From contig NZ_MDCB01000004.1 of the NCBI RefSeq assembly GCF_002939705.1, forward strand, positions 235,007-299,006: 64,000 nucleotides of DNA. Reading direction: 5' to 3'. Source of the stretch: Xanthomonas albilineans. GTDB taxonomy: Bacteria; Pseudomonadota; Gammaproteobacteria; Xanthomonadales; Xanthomonadaceae. The notes beneath the pieces were generated by a model. That model was given only the letters and a program-made list of their open reading frames with translations. It searched no databases and had not been told where the DNA came from. The position numbers and the translations under genes are program-made. Shown in pieces: positions 46,510-56,516 of this stretch (the first letter of the stretch is position 1; the number at the start of each line of letters is the position of its first letter).

Positions 46510-46745
46510 TCAGCTCCGATTCACAACGGTGTTGAGGACCTCCTCGGAGAAGACTTCGAGGGGCGTTTTGAATCCGAGTATCTTGCGCGGACGATTGTAG
46601 CCGCTGCTCGATCCATCGTAGGTGTGCATCGGTTATGGTGCTGAAATCGGTCTGCCGTGGCAAGTATTGGCGCGTCAACCCGTTGGCATTTTCGTTGGTG
46701 CCGCGCCGCCATGCGCAGTACTGATCTGCGAGAAATTAATTTTGG
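46510..46745 (-). mobile_element. IS30-family transposase remnant (C-terminal part, frameshifted)
   Basis: The minus strand encodes RGTNENANGLTRQYLP and RQTDFSTITDAHLRWIEQRLQ in one frame, then after a frameshift YNRPRKILGFKTPLEVFSEE and VLNTVVNRS to a TGA at 46510. NENANGL..QYlP and RPRK.LG..TP.EVF are the IS30-family C-terminal signature around the last catalytic Glu. The 5' half is missing, so the element is dead. It abuts the right copy of the 92-bp repeat. Confidence 0.85.
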
Positions 46746-46750
46746 GTCAA

Positions 46751-46842
46751 TCGCACGGCTGGATTCAACGGGCGTCATCGGCTAGCCGACATTGCGCATC
46801 CGCAGTCGCGGCCAGATGTGAAGATGCTGGTCTGACGGCGAA
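46751..46842 (+). repeat. Right copy of 92-bp direct repeat bounding the island
   Basis: A gapless 87/92 match to 38187-38278, including a duplicated gntK tail (codons ...DSTGVIG-stop) with no gntK body before it. Chromosomal sequence leading to queH follows directly. Confidence 0.88.
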
Positions 46843-46970
46843 AGCCACAGCCATCATCGGGATGACGGCCATGTTTGGTAAACTGGCGCTTCGCCCTTCA
46901 AAATGAACCGCCGCCAGGGCGATAGCGGCCTGGATGTCCCCAGCGCCGTGAAGCCGATCGGGAGGAGCCT

Positions 46971-47633
46971 ATGAGTAACACACGTGAACAACTTGTCTTG
47001 CCTGGTGGCGGCGACCGCCTGCTGCTGCATTCGTGTTGCGCGCCGTGTTCGGGCGAGTTGATGGAAGCATTCGTCGAATCGGGTATCGATTACACGGTGT
47101 TCTTCTACAACCCCAATATCCATCCGGCCAAGGAATACGAACTGCGCAAGCAGGAAAACATCCGCTTCGCCGAACAACATGGCGTGCCATTCGTCGACGC
47201 CGACTACGACACCGACAACTGGTTCGCGCGTGCCAAAGGCATGGAGAACGAGCCCGAGCGTGGCATCCGTTGCACCATGTGCTTCGACATGCGCTTCGAG
47301 CGCACGGCGCTGTATGCGCACGAACATGGTTTCCCGGTCATCACCAGTTCGCTGGGAATCTCGCGCTGGAAGAACATGCAGCAAATCACCGACAGCGGCA
47401 TCCGCGCCGCCGCGCCTTACGCTGGGCTGACCTACTGGGACTACAACTGGCGCAAGCACGGCGGTTCCGCGCGAATGATCGAAATCAGCAAACGCGAGCG
47501 TTTCTACCAGCAGGAATACTGCGGCTGCGTCTATTCCTTGCGCGACACCAATCGCCATCGCCGCGAACAAGGTCGCGAGCGGATTCGCCTGGGCTTGGTG
47601 TTCTACGGCGACAACGAGACTGAGTCGAAATAA
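46971..47633 (+). CDS. queH: Epoxyqueuosine reductase QueH
   Basis: A 220-residue protein of the QueH (former DUF208) family. It has the adjacent cysteines C22-C23 in [14 protein letters not shown]101/C104 in [10 protein letters not shown] and the pair EYCGC (C184, C186), which hold the Fe-S cluster and redox disulfide. It reduces epoxyqueuosine to queuosine in the anticodon of tRNAs for Asp, Asn, His and Tyr, the last step of queuosine synthesis, as a non-homologous alternative to QueG. GGGAGGAG lies just before the ATG. It is convergent with glyS. In the ancestral state it was probably the direct neighbour of gntK. Confidence 0.95.
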   Translation: MSNTREQLVLPGGGDRLLLHSCCAPCSGELMEAFVESGIDYTVFFYNPNIHPAKEYELRKQENIRFAEQHGVPFVDADYDTDNWFARAKGMENEPERGIRCTMCFDMRFERTALYAHEHGFPVITSSLGISRWKNMQQITDSGIRAAAPYAGLTYWDYNWRKHGGSARMIEISKRERFYQQEYCGCVYSLRDTNRHRREQGRERIRLGLVFYGDNETESK

Positions 47634-47652
47634 TCGACAATCGCGCGCCAGC

Positions 47653-47686
47653 AGGCAGGCGCTGACCGATTCAGTCGGCGCTGCCT
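47653..47686. terminator. Imperfect hairpin between convergent queH and glyS
   Basis: AGGCAGGCGCTGAC pairs with GTCGGCGCTGCCT with one bulge and one G-U pair. There is no T-run, so its use as a bidirectional terminator is uncertain. Confidence 0.35.
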
Positions 47687-47783
47687 CCACGCTCCCGCGC
47701 GTGCAGGATCACACCAGCCATGCGACTGGCGATGATCGTTTGAGTCCCCGTTTGCCGATGGCGGAAAACGGGAAGATGCAGCC

Positions 47784-49955
47784 TCAGTTTACCGAGGACA
47801 GATGTTCGATTGCCGCGACACTGCCCAGGCGTTCGCCCAGGCGCTTGAGCAGCGCCAGGCGGTTGCCGCGCAGCGCCGGGTCCTCGGCGTTGACCATCAC
47901 CCCATCGAAGAACGCATCCACTTGCGGTCGCAGCCGTGCCAGCACATTCAGCACGCTGACGTAATCGCGCTGACGCAGGGCACCGTCGGTCTCGGCGATT
48001 GCGGCTTCCACCGCTTCGGCCAGCGCGCGTTCGGCCGGCTCGCGCAGCAGCGATGCATCGACCTGCGCGGGAATGGCGTCCTCGGCCTTGCGCAGGATGT
48101 TGCGAATACGTTTGTTCGCGGCGGCCAAGGCGTCGGCTTCCGGCAACGTGGCGAAGGTGCCGATGGCGTCGATGCGACGGTCGATGTCGTAGAGCGAGGC
48201 CACTTTCAATTCGGCGACCGCATTGAAATGCGTCGCCGGCACGCCCTTGTCGGCGTAGTAGCCGCGCAGGCGGTCGAGGATGAAGTCGTAGAGCTCCTCA
48301 AGCTCAGCAAGCTTGGTGCCACCCACGTTCGGGATCGCGTGGGCCTGCACGCCTGAAGCACGTGCCGTTGCAGCGGCATTTTCAGCCTGCTTGTCTTTCT
48401 GTAGCGTTTTTGCAAAAGCAACAGCCTCCAACGCTTGATCAAGAAATGTGCGCAGATTGATATCCAACCCACTCTCGATCACAGTCCGCGCCAGACCCAG
48501 CGCATTGCGCCGCAGCGCGAACGGGTCCTTGTTGCCGGTGGGCTTCAACCCCGCGGCAAATCCACCAGCCAGCGTGTCCAGGCGTTCGGCGATGGCCAGC
48601 ACCTTGCCCAGCGGCGACAGCGCGATATCGTCGCCGGCGAAGCGCGGCTGGTAGGCTTCGTCGATGGCCAGCGCAATCGCGCGCGGCGCGCCGGCGACAC
48701 TGGCGTAATAACGGCCGGCAATGCCTTGCAGTTCGGGAAATTCGTTGACCATGCGCGATTGCAGGTCGTTCTTGCTCAGTTCGGCGGCGCGGCGCGCCTG
48801 CGCCGGATCGGCGCCGACCTGCGCGGCAATCGCCTCAGCCAATGCAGCCACGCGCCGCACCTTGTCGGCAAGGCTGCCGAGCTTGGCCTGATAGGTCACG
48901 CCGGCCAGACCCGCCCCCATCGCTTGCAGACCTTGTTTGAGGTCTTCGTCGAAGAAGAACTTGGCGTCGGCGAAGCGCGGGCGGATCACCCGCTCGTAGC
49001 CCTTGGCGACTTCGGCGACGTCGCGCGAGACGATATTGGCGATACCGATGAAATGCTCGGTGAGCTTGCCGTCGGCATCCAGCACCGGGAAGAACTTCTG
49101 GTTGCTCTCCATCGTTTCGATCAGCGCTTCCTGCGGCACCGCCAGGAACGCCGGCTCGAAACGGCACAGCACCGCCGAGGGCCATTCCACCAGATTCACC
49201 ACCTGCGCCAGATTGTCCTCGGCGATGCGCGCACGACCACCGGCCTGGCGCGCGGCCTGCTCGACCTCGGCGACGATGCGCGCGCGGCGCACGTCCGCGT
49301 CCACCAGCACCTGCGCCGCCTGCAATGCAGCCACGTAATCGCCCGGCTGCGCCAGCGTCACCGGCGCATCGTGCAGGAAGCGATGGCCACGGCTGTGCCG
49401 GTCGGCCTGCACGCCGAGCAAGTGCGCGGGCACCACCTCGTTGCCGAACAGCAGCACCAGCCACTGCACCGGCCGCGCGAAACCGTAGTCGTGATCGCCC
49501 CAGCGCATCGGCTTGGGAATGGGCATCGCGGCGATTGCTTCGCGCAGGATGTCCGGCAGCAGCGTCGCGGTGCGTGCGCCGGGGTGTACGGCGCGGTGCA
49601 CGAAGCGCTCGCCCTTGGCGTCGCGGGTGCGCTCCAGCGCGGTCCAGGCGATCCCGGCCTTGGCGGCGAAGCCTTCCAGCGCCTTGGTCGGCTGGCCGTC
49701 GGCATCCAGGGCGATGTTGAGGTAAGGCCCGAGGACTTCCGCGCGCTGTTCCGGTTGTTCGGCAGCCACGCCCGGCAGCAGCACCGCCAGCCGGCGCGGA
49801 GTGGACAGCGGCTTGGCGTCGCCGCGTTCGACCGCGATGCCGCGCTTGTCCAGCCCGGCGATCACGCCGTCGAACAGCGCCTGCGCCAGGCCCGGCAATG
49901 CCTTGACCGGCAGTTCTTCGGTGCCCAGTTCGATCAGCAGGGGATGCATGCTCAT
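47784..49955 (-). CDS. glyS: Glycyl-tRNA synthetase beta subunit
   Basis: A 723-residue protein beginning [20 protein letters not shown], the GlyS family N-terminus, with [40 protein letters not shown] and [11 protein letters not shown] in the HD-like core, and a C-terminal anticodon-binding (DALR-like) region. The alpha2beta2 enzyme charges tRNA-Gly. AAGGA lies six bases before the ATG at 49955. It follows glyQ by 155 bp on the same strand. Confidence 0.97.
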   Translation of the reverse strand: MSMHPLLIELGTEELPVKALPGLAQALFDGVIAGLDKRGIAVERGDAKPLSTPRRLAVLLPGVAAEQPEQRAEVLGPYLNIALDADGQPTKALEGFAAKAGIAWTALERTRDAKGERFVHRAVHPGARTATLLPDILREAIAAMPIPKPMRWGDHDYGFARPVQWLVLLFGNEVVPAHLLGVQADRHSRGHRFLHDAPVTLAQPGDYVAALQAAQVLVDADVRRARIVAEVEQAARQAGGRARIAEDNLAQVVNLVEWPSAVLCRFEPAFLAVPQEALIETMESNQKFFPVLDADGKLTEHFIGIANIVSRDVAEVAKGYERVIRPRFADAKFFFDEDLKQGLQAMGAGLAGVTYQAKLGSLADKVRRVAALAEAIAAQVGADPAQARRAAELSKNDLQSRMVNEFPELQGIAGRYYASVAGAPRAIALAIDEAYQPRFAGDDIALSPLGKVLAIAERLDTLAGGFAAGLKPTGNKDPFALRRNALGLARTVIESGLDINLRTFLDQALEAVAFAKTLQKDKQAENAAATARASGVQAHAIPNVGGTKLAELEELYDFILDRLRGYYADKGVPATHFNAVAELKVASLYDIDRRIDAIGTFATLPEADALAAANKRIRNILRKAEDAIPAQVDASLLREPAERALAEAVEAAIAETDGALRQRDYVSVLNVLARLRPQVDAFFDGVMVNAEDPALRGNRLALLKRLGERLGSVAAIEHLSSVN

Positions 49956-50110
49956 ATCACGTCCTTCCGAGGCGTCGGCAGTGCGCCGCGCCCAATCGAT
50001 GTGTCGTTCGGCGTGCCGCGCGCATCGCGGTCATCGCCATGGATCGCCAGCCGCCATCGCCAAGCCAATGGCAGCGGAAAAAAAAGCGCGGCAGGCATAC
50101 GCCCACGGGA

Positions 50111-51019
50111 CTAGCGCTTCACGCCGGGGAAGCCGAGCTTCTCGCGCTGCGCGTAGTAGGCCTTGGCCACCGCCTGCGCCAGCGCGCGCACGCGCAGGAT
50201 ATAGCGCTGGCGCTCGGTGACCGAGATCGCCCGGCGCGCATCCAACAGGTTGAAGGCGTGGCTGGCTTTGGTGACCTGCTCATAGGCCGGCAATGGCAAT
50301 CCCACTTCGACCAGCGCCTGCGCTTCGCGTTCGCAGGCGTCGAAGCGGTGGAACAGTTCGGCCACGTTGGCGTGTTCGAAGTTGTACGCACTCTGCTCCA
50401 CTTCGTTCTGGTGGTAGACGTCGCCGTAGGTGACCGGTGTGCCGTCAGGGCCGTAGGTCCAGATCAAGTCGTACACGTTGTCGCAATTTTGCAGGTACAT
50501 GCACAGCCGTTCGAGACCGTAGGTGATCTCGCCCAGCACAGGTTTGCACTCCAGGCCGCCGGCTTGCTGGAAGTAGGTGAACTGGGTGACCTCCATGCCA
50601 TTGAGCCAGACTTCCCAGCCCAAGCCCCAGGCGCCGAGCGTGGGCGATTCCCAGTTGTCCTCGACGAAGCGCAGATCGTGCACCAGCGGGTCGATGCCCA
50701 GCGCGCGCAACGAGTCCAGGTACAACTGCTGGATGTTGTCCGGGTTGGGCTTCATCGCGACTTGGTACTGGTAGTAGCGCTGCAAACGGTTCGGATTCTC
50801 ACCGTAACGGCCATCGGTGGGACGGCGGCTCGGCTGCACGTAGGCCGCGTTCCATGGCTCGGGACCAAGCGCGCGCAGAAACGTGGCCGGATGGAACGTG
50901 CCGGCGCCCACTTCCAGGTCCAACGGCTGGATCAGCACGCAGCCGTGCTGCGCCCAGAACTGGTTGAGGGTCTGGATCAAACCCTGGAACGTGATCGGAA
51001 CGGACCGGGAAACGGACAT
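50111..51019 (-). CDS. glyQ: Glycyl-tRNA synthetase alpha subunit
   Basis: A 302-residue class II synthetase subunit with the GlyQ motifs [61 protein letters not shown] and [22 protein letters not shown]. It holds the ATP and glycine sites and pairs with GlyS. No strong ribosome-binding site is visible before the ATG at 51019. It is divergent from the GspE-family gene (76 bp). Confidence 0.97.
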   Translation of the reverse strand: MSVSRSVPITFQGLIQTLNQFWAQHGCVLIQPLDLEVGAGTFHPATFLRALGPEPWNAAYVQPSRRPTDGRYGENPNRLQRYYQYQVAMKPNPDNIQQLYLDSLRALGIDPLVHDLRFVEDNWESPTLGAWGLGWEVWLNGMEVTQFTYFQQAGGLECKPVLGEITYGLERLCMYLQNCDNVYDLIWTYGPDGTPVTYGDVYHQNEVEQSAYNFEHANVAELFHRFDACEREAQALVEVGLPLPAYEQVTKASHAFNLLDARRAISVTERQRYILRVRALAQAVAKAYYAQREKLGFPGVKR

Positions 51020-51095
51020 CGAGCGGGGGGCCGGTTGAGGGGTGCGCTAGTATAGCGATCGACTCGCGGACACTTCCGCGCACCGGAGCAGGACC

Positions 51096-52916
51096 ATGGA
51101 TTCGCGATCCGCCGCGCCGCCGTTCGCGTTGCCCGCATCCAGCACGGTGTCGTTGCCGCCGGGACGGCTGACCGTCGAGCGTGTGGCCGCGGCCTTGCTC
51201 GCCGACGGCTTGGTCGCGCCAGAAGAACGCGGCCGCATGCAGTTCTCGGCGCAGAGCGCACGCACGGTCAGCGATGTGCATCCACTGGTGCTGCTATCCA
51301 ACTTGAAACTGCCCGCGATCCACCCGCCGGGCAGCGAACTGAGCCTGGAACGCTTGACCGAATGGTTGGCGCAGCGCTGCGGCCTGCGCTATCTGCGCAT
51401 CGACCCGACCCGGGTGGACGTGGCCGCGGTCACCGCGGTGGTCTCGCATGCTTACGCGCGTCGCCACCGCATCCTGCCGCTGGCACTGGAACCGGAGCGC
51501 CTGTTGGTGGCGACCAGCGAACCGCTGGCACTGGACTGGCTCGGCGATCTGCAACACCTGGCGCGTCGCCGTATCGAGATCGCGGTGGTCAATCCGCTGG
51601 ACCTGCATCGCTACACGATGGAGTTCTTCGGCGTAACCCGCTCGGTACGCGGGGCCAAGGACGGCCGTGGCGAACAGGGCAGCAGCCTGCCCAGCTTCGA
51701 ACAACTGGTGGAACTGGGCCGTGGCGGCGATGTCAACGCCGATGACCACCACATCGTGCATATCGTCGATTGGCTATTGCAGTACGCCTACGAACAGCGC
51801 GCCAGCGACATCCACCTGGAGCCACGGCGCGAGGCCGGACGCATGCGCTTCCGCATCGACGGCGTGCTGCACAAGGTGCTGGAAGTGCCACCGGCGGTGA
51901 TGAGCGCCATCGTCAGCCGGATCAAGGTGCTTGGACGCATGGACCTGGCCGAGCGCCGGCGCCCGCAGGACGGACGCATCAAGACCCGCTCGCCGGGCGG
52001 GCGCGAGACCGAAATGCGCCTGTCGACCATGCCCACCGCGTTCGGCGAGAAGTGCGTGATGCGCATCTTCGACCCGGATGCGGCGTTCAAGAGCGTGGAC
52101 CAGCTCGGTTTCAGCCCCCAGGAAGCGGCCGGCTGGAACGCGTTGGTGGAGCGTCCGCACGGCATCGTGCTGGTCACCGGCCCGACCGGTTCGGGCAAGA
52201 CCACCACGCTGTACTCCACGCTCAAGCGCCTAGCCACGGCGGACGTAAACGTGTGCAGCGTGGAGGATCCGATCGAGATGATCGCGACCGAGTTCAACCA
52301 GATGCAGGTGCAGCCCAACATCGACCTGGATTTCGCCAGTGGCGTGCGCACTCTGCTGCGGCAGGACCCGGACATCATCATGATCGGAGAGATTCGCGAC
52401 CTGGAAACCGCGCAGATGGCGGTGCAGGCATCGCTGACGGGGCACCTGGTGCTGTCCACCCTGCACACCAACGACGCGCCCTCGGCGATCACCCGCCTGC
52501 TCGACCTGGGCGTGCCGCACTACCTGGTCGCCTCCACCCTCAACGGCGTGCTGGCGCAGCGTCTGGTGCGGACCCTGTGCAGCCACTGCAAGCGCCCGCA
52601 CACGCTGGAAGCGCACGCATGGGACGCGCTACGCGAGCCGGGCGAGGCCTTGCCCGAGCAGATTCAGACCTATGCACCGGTCGGCTGCCTGGAATGCCGC
52701 CGCACCGGCTACCTGGGCCGGGTCGGCCTGTACGAACTGCTGCCGATCGGGCCGCGTCTGCGCAGCCTGATCCGCGCCGACATGGACCTGGCCGGTTTCA
52801 GCCGTGCCGCACAGGCCGAGGGCGTGCGCACCCTGCGCCGCGCAGGCCTGGAAAAGGTGGCCGCTGGCCTGACCACCCTCGAAGAAGTGCTGTCGGTACT
52901 ACCGCCGCGCGAGTGA
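51096..52916 (+). CDS. GspE/PilB-family secretion ATPase (stand-alone)
   Basis: A 606-residue protein. An MshEN/GspE N-terminal domain (LTEWLAQRCGLRYLRIDPTRVDV) is followed by the secretion ATPase core with ASDIHLEPR, Walker A GPTGSGKTT near residue 362, the Asp box VCSVEDPIEMI, Walker B DPDIIMIGEIRD, the His box LVLSTLHTNDA, and a C-terminal tetracysteine zinc motif (CSHCKRPH...CLECRRTGYLGR). This is the GspE/PilB type II secretion/type IV pilus assembly class. No other gsp/xps or pil gene is adjacent, so it is separate from the main xps operon and its partner machinery is unknown. GGAGCAGGACC before the ATG supports the start. Confidence 0.9.
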   Translation: MDSRSAAPPFALPASSTVSLPPGRLTVERVAAALLADGLVAPEERGRMQFSAQSARTVSDVHPLVLLSNLKLPAIHPPGSELSLERLTEWLAQRCGLRYLRIDPTRVDVAAVTAVVSHAYARRHRILPLALEPERLLVATSEPLALDWLGDLQHLARRRIEIAVVNPLDLHRYTMEFFGVTRSVRGAKDGRGEQGSSLPSFEQLVELGRGGDVNADDHHIVHIVDWLLQYAYEQRASDIHLEPRREAGRMRFRIDGVLHKVLEVPPAVMSAIVSRIKVLGRMDLAERRRPQDGRIKTRSPGGRETEMRLSTMPTAFGEKCVMRIFDPDAAFKSVDQLGFSPQEAAGWNALVERPHGIVLVTGPTGSGKTTTLYSTLKRLATADVNVCSVEDPIEMIATEFNQMQVQPNIDLDFASGVRTLLRQDPDIIMIGEIRDLETAQMAVQASLTGHLVLSTLHTNDAPSAITRLLDLGVPHYLVASTLNGVLAQRLVRTLCSHCKRPHTLEAHAWDALREPGEALPEQIQTYAPVGCLECRRTGYLGRVGLYELLPIGPRLRSLIRADMDLAGFSRAAQAEGVRTLRRAGLEKVAAGLTTLEEVLSVLPPRE

Positions 52917-52990
52917 GTCAGCAGTTCGAGGATTCCGAGCACCGCCCGGCCGGACCGGCGGCAGCGCCACCATGGTCTTGATCGCCGCTG

Positions 52991-53782
52991 TTACTGTGTG
53001 ACGATAGGCGTGAGACCGCTGTCCTCGATGGCCTTGGCAGCGGCCTTGGACGCCATGTAATCCAACAGTGCCTGGGCCGCCTCCGGCTGCGTGCTGGACG
53101 TGGCGACGGCACCGGAATACAGGGTCATCTTCTGCGCCTGCTGGGGAATCAGGCCGACGATGGTGATGCCCGGCACCGGCTTCAGTTCGCTCAGTTGCTG
53201 GAAGCCGAGTTGCGCCTGGCCGCGCGCGACCACGGCGCCCACCGGCTCGGCGGGAATCATCCGCGCCTTGGCGGCGAAGCCGTCGCCGAGTCGCATCTGC
53301 GGGAACAGTTCATGCAACAGGTAAACGCCGCTGGCACTGTCGGAATACGCCACCGACGTGCTGTCCAGCAGCGTCTTGCGGAAAGCGTCCATGCTGGAGA
53401 TGTCGGGCTTGGCCGCGCCCTGTTTGACCGCCATGGCGATATAGGATTTGCCCAAATCCACCCGACTGGCCTTGCGCACCTGGCCCGTGGCGACCAGCTT
53501 GTCGAGCGCCGAACCGACCATCAACAGCACGTCCGCCGGCTCATGACGGGCGAGCCGGTTAGGAATGGCCTGCGGCGTGTCGCCCATTGACGGCGCCGCC
53601 TCGATGCGCAGCTTCACCCCGGTCGCCTGTTCGTAGCGCGGCGCGATCGCGCGCACCGCCCCCATGATGCCGCCGGAACTGAGCACAGTAAGCGTGGTTG
53701 GCTTGACCGGGGTGGCCGCAATACAGGCGCCGGAGGCGATCAACACCACGGCCAGCGTCAGCGATTTCAATAGTTTCATCAT
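52991..53782 (-). CDS. ModA-like periplasmic substrate-binding protein
   Basis: A 263-residue protein with a signal peptide (LLKSLTLAVVLIASGACIAA) and a type II periplasmic binding fold: LTVLSSGGIMGAVRAIAPRYEQATGVKL, PADVLLMVGSALDKLVATGQV, VAYSDSASGVYLLHELFPQM and GFQQLSELKPVPGITIVGLIP. This is the ModA-related (molybdate/tungstate or organic anion) branch. No permease or ATPase gene is adjacent, so it is an orphan. The cysteine in SGAC might allow a lipoprotein, but ordinary cleavage after CIAA is equally likely. The ATG pair at 53782/53779 follows AAGGGA; the longer frame upstream is not family-like. Confidence 0.85.
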   Translation of the reverse strand: MMKLLKSLTLAVVLIASGACIAATPVKPTTLTVLSSGGIMGAVRAIAPRYEQATGVKLRIEAAPSMGDTPQAIPNRLARHEPADVLLMVGSALDKLVATGQVRKASRVDLGKSYIAMAVKQGAAKPDISSMDAFRKTLLDSTSVAYSDSASGVYLLHELFPQMRLGDGFAAKARMIPAEPVGAVVARGQAQLGFQQLSELKPVPGITIVGLIPQQAQKMTLYSGAVATSSTQPEAAQALLDYMASKAAAKAIEDSGLTPIVTQ

Positions 53783-53959
53783 GCCGAAGATCCCTTCGAT
53801 ACGTCGCGGAACATTATCCCTGAGTGTAAACAGCCCAGGGACACGGAGCGAAGTCCTGGGTTTACCCAAGTTATATGCTGATGCCGTCGGCGCCGGTCGC
53901 ACTTGAAAAAATGGCCCCGCGGCCATCTAGAATCACTCCATGTCGTTGCCTTGTTCCGT

Positions 53960-54682
53960 ATGTCCGCTACACCCTTCCTGATCCTCGAAACCGGCGAGCC
54001 TGTGCCGACGATGCGGCGCTACGGGCGCTTTCCGCATTGGATCCGCGTTGCTGCCGGTCTGGCCGAGCGCGAGATCGTGGTCGCCAATGTCGCGGCGGGC
54101 GCGGTGCTGCCCGATCGCCGCGATTTCGTCGGGGTCATCATCACCGGGTCGGCCGCGTTCATCACCGATCGCGCCGACTGGAGCGAGCGTTCCGCCGACT
54201 GGCTGCGCGAGGCGGCGCACGCGGGAATGCCGCTGCTGGGCATCTGTTACGGCCACCAGTTGCTGGCGCACGCGCTGGGCGGGGAAGTCGCCTACAACCC
54301 GGCGGGGCGCGAATCGGGCACGGTGCAGATCGCGTTGCATCCCTCGGCCGCCGACGACCCGTTGTTCTGCGGTCTGCCGGAACATTTCGCTGCGCACGCC
54401 ACCCATCTGCAGACGGTACTGCACGCACCTGCCGGCGCCACCGTGCTCGCGCATTCGGCGCAGGACCAGTGCCAGGCGCTGCGCTGGGGCAAGGCGACCT
54501 GGGGCGTGCAGTTTCATCCGGAATTCGCCACCCACCATATGCGTGGCTACGTGCAGGCGCGCGCCGACTGTCTACGCCGCGCGGGGCGCTGCGCCCGTAC
54601 CATCGCCCGCGAGGTCAGCGCCGCGCCGTTGGCGCGCAAGCTGCTACGACGCTTCGTTCAGCACGCGCATAGTCAATATTGA
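53960..54682 (+). CDS. Class I glutamine amidotransferase
   Basis: A 240-residue stand-alone GATase1 protein (GuaA-N-like, as in YfeJ). The catalytic nucleophile is in LLGICYGHQLLAHALGG (Cys near residue 95) and the His-Glu pair in WGVQFHPEFATHHM near residue 186; IITGSAAFITDRADW forms the oxyanion region. It probably hydrolyses glutamine or gamma-glutamyl compounds, with no synthetase partner in view. The ATG at 53960 gives the family start MSATPFLILETGEPVP; the longer frame is not conserved. Confidence 0.87.
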   Translation: MSATPFLILETGEPVPTMRRYGRFPHWIRVAAGLAEREIVVANVAAGAVLPDRRDFVGVIITGSAAFITDRADWSERSADWLREAAHAGMPLLGICYGHQLLAHALGGEVAYNPAGRESGTVQIALHPSAADDPLFCGLPEHFAAHATHLQTVLHAPAGATVLAHSAQDQCQALRWGKATWGVQFHPEFATHHMRGYVQARADCLRRAGRCARTIAREVSAAPLARKLLRRFVQHAHSQY

Positions 54683-54757
54683 CGACGGCGTCCAGGCAAA
54701 ACCACGATAATCTGCGTCTTCGCCGCGCTGTAAGGCGTCCCCCACTTCGGATTGGCA

Positions 54758-55657
54758 ATGATCGAGATTCGCAAGCTGCCGGCCTCGGCCGGCGCGCAAT
54801 GGCTATTGAGCGGGATGTCCCTCCTGCGGCGGGCGCCATGGACGCTGGGCCGGCTGGGCGCAATTTGGGGGTTGGCCATGGTAATCGCCGTGTTCATGGG
54901 GGTGCTCAATCCGACCCTCGGCATGCTGGCGCAACTGCTGCTTGGCTTGGCCGGCCCACTGCTGTTCGGTGGGCTGGTATGGGCCGCACGGGAAGTGGAC
55001 CAGGGCCGTAGTGCGCAACCGGCGCACCTGCTGCAAGGCCTGCACGCGGGCCGCGCGCCGAATTTGCTGGTGGCGCTGTTGCCGCAATTGGTCGTCGTGC
55101 TGGCGCTGGGCATCCTCGCCCTGGTGGTGGTGGGGCCGAGCGGATGGGAGCAAATGGCCACGGTGATGAACAAACTCAACGAGCTCAGCCAGTCGAACGC
55201 GCAGCCAGACCCAGCGCAGGTGGAGCAACTGGTGGAAACCCTGCCGGCCATGCGCATCTTGGTGTGGTTGCTGCTGGTGGCGGTCGGTTTCGTGATGGTG
55301 ATGCTGACGCTGTTCCTGTTCGCACCGCAGGTGATGTTCGATGGCCGCAACGGCCTGACCGCGATGCGCCACAGCCTGCGCGCCTGCCTGCACAACGTGC
55401 CGGCGATGTTAGTGTTCTGTGTGCTGGCCTTCATCGCCACTTTTGCGCTGTACTTCGTGCTGGCATTGGTGATGTTGCTGCTGCAGGTCATCGTCGGCGC
55501 CATGGTCGCGACCCTGGTCACACAGGTATTGCTCATGTCCCTGGTGATGCCGGCGTTGGCCGGCATGGTGTACACGGCGTGGAAGCAGATGTTCGGGCAC
55601 CCCGATCATCCCGCAACGGCCGTGCCGCAGCCGCCGTCCAACGTGTTTGTCGCTTGA
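54758..55657 (+). CDS. BPSS1780-family membrane protein
   Basis: A 299-residue protein with about six membrane helices and the characteristic opening MIEIRKLPASAGAQWLLSG, then RRAPWTLGRLGAIWGL and LFAPQVMFDGRNGLTAMRHSL in the central region. The family (BPSS1780, DUF) is of unknown function and related in pattern to glycerophosphoryl-diester phosphodiesterase membrane domains. The frame starts at TTG 54752; ATG 54758 is preferred. It stands 75 bp after the amidotransferase gene. Confidence 0.85.
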   Translation: MIEIRKLPASAGAQWLLSGMSLLRRAPWTLGRLGAIWGLAMVIAVFMGVLNPTLGMLAQLLLGLAGPLLFGGLVWAAREVDQGRSAQPAHLLQGLHAGRAPNLLVALLPQLVVVLALGILALVVVGPSGWEQMATVMNKLNELSQSNAQPDPAQVEQLVETLPAMRILVWLLLVAVGFVMVMLTLFLFAPQVMFDGRNGLTAMRHSLRACLHNVPAMLVFCVLAFIATFALYFVLALVMLLLQVIVGAMVATLVTQVLLMSLVMPALAGMVYTAWKQMFGHPDHPATAVPQPPSNVFVA

Positions 55658-55772
55658 GAGACGACGTCCTGGATCCTGGACAAGCCCGGCTGTTCGGGCG
55701 GCTGCCCGATCCAGTGGTGTCGGCGTTGCGACACTTGAGCAGAACCGCTCCGCTGAACTTCGCCAGCTAGGC

Positions 55773-56516
55773 TTAGTCGCGGATTTGCATTTCCGACGGC
55801 TGCTTGGTCACCGCGCTGGCGGCGATGATGCCCAACTCGTAGAGCAGACACATCGGAATGGCCAGCATCAGTTGCGAAACCACGTCAGGCGGGGTCAGCA
55901 CGGCGGCCAATACGAAGATGCCCACCACCGCGTAACCGCGGCCCTCGCGCAGTTGCGACGGTGTTACCCAACCGAGTAGGGCCAGGATCACCAGCGCGAC
56001 CGGCAACTCGAAGCTGGCGCCGAAGGCGAAGAAGATCGCCAGGACGAAATCCAGATAAGACCCGGCGTCCGGGGTGAGCTGGATCACGTCCGGCTTGAAC
56101 GTGGTCAAGAAGTGGAACACCGCCGGCAACACCAGGAAGTAGGCGAACGCGCAGCCGAGATAGAACAGCAGCACCGCCGATGCCAGTAGCGGCAACGCCA
56201 GACGCTTCTCGCGCTGGTACAGGCCGGGCGCGACGAAGGCCCAGGCCTGGTACAGCAGCCAGGGCGCGGCGATGAAAATGCCCAGGAAGAACGCCAACTT
56301 GAGTGGAGCGATGACCGCACCTGCCGGATGCGTGGCAATCACGCTCTGTCCAACCGGCAACTGCGCCAGCATCGGCGCGGCCAGCCAGGTGTAGATACGC
56401 TTGGAGAACGGCAGCAAGGCCACCACCACCACGCCCAGACCGATCAGCGCACGCATCAGACGCGCACGCAGTTCGATCAGGTGTTCGATCAGGCTGCTCT
56501 CGGCTTCGGGGTTCAT
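55773..56516 (-). CDS. tatC: Sec-independent protein translocase TatC
   Basis: A 247-residue protein with six membrane helices and TatC signatures: SSLIEHLIELRARLMRALIG, the first cytoplasmic segment that binds twin-arginine signals, AFVAPGLYQREKR and LTPPDVVSQLMLAIPMCLLYELGI. It is the docking subunit of the twin-arginine translocase. The start overlaps the tatB stop by 4 bp. The PhoD at 5.4 kb in this window is a visible client. Confidence 0.97.
   Translation of the reverse strand: MNPEAESSLIEHLIELRARLMRALIGLGVVVVALLPFSKRIYTWLAAPMLAQLPVGQSVIATHPAGAVIAPLKLAFFLGIFIAAPWLLYQAWAFVAPGLYQREKRLALPLLASAVLLFYLGCAFAYFLVLPAVFHFLTTFKPDVIQLTPDAGSYLDFVLAIFFAFGASFELPVALVILALLGWVTPSQLREGRGYAVVGIFVLAAVLTPPDVVSQLMLAIPMCLLYELGIIAASAVTKQPSEMQIRD

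Noticed and set aside
48435..50114. 559-codon plus-strand frame opposite glyS
   Set aside because: Antisense shadow of GlyS with shadow-type composition.
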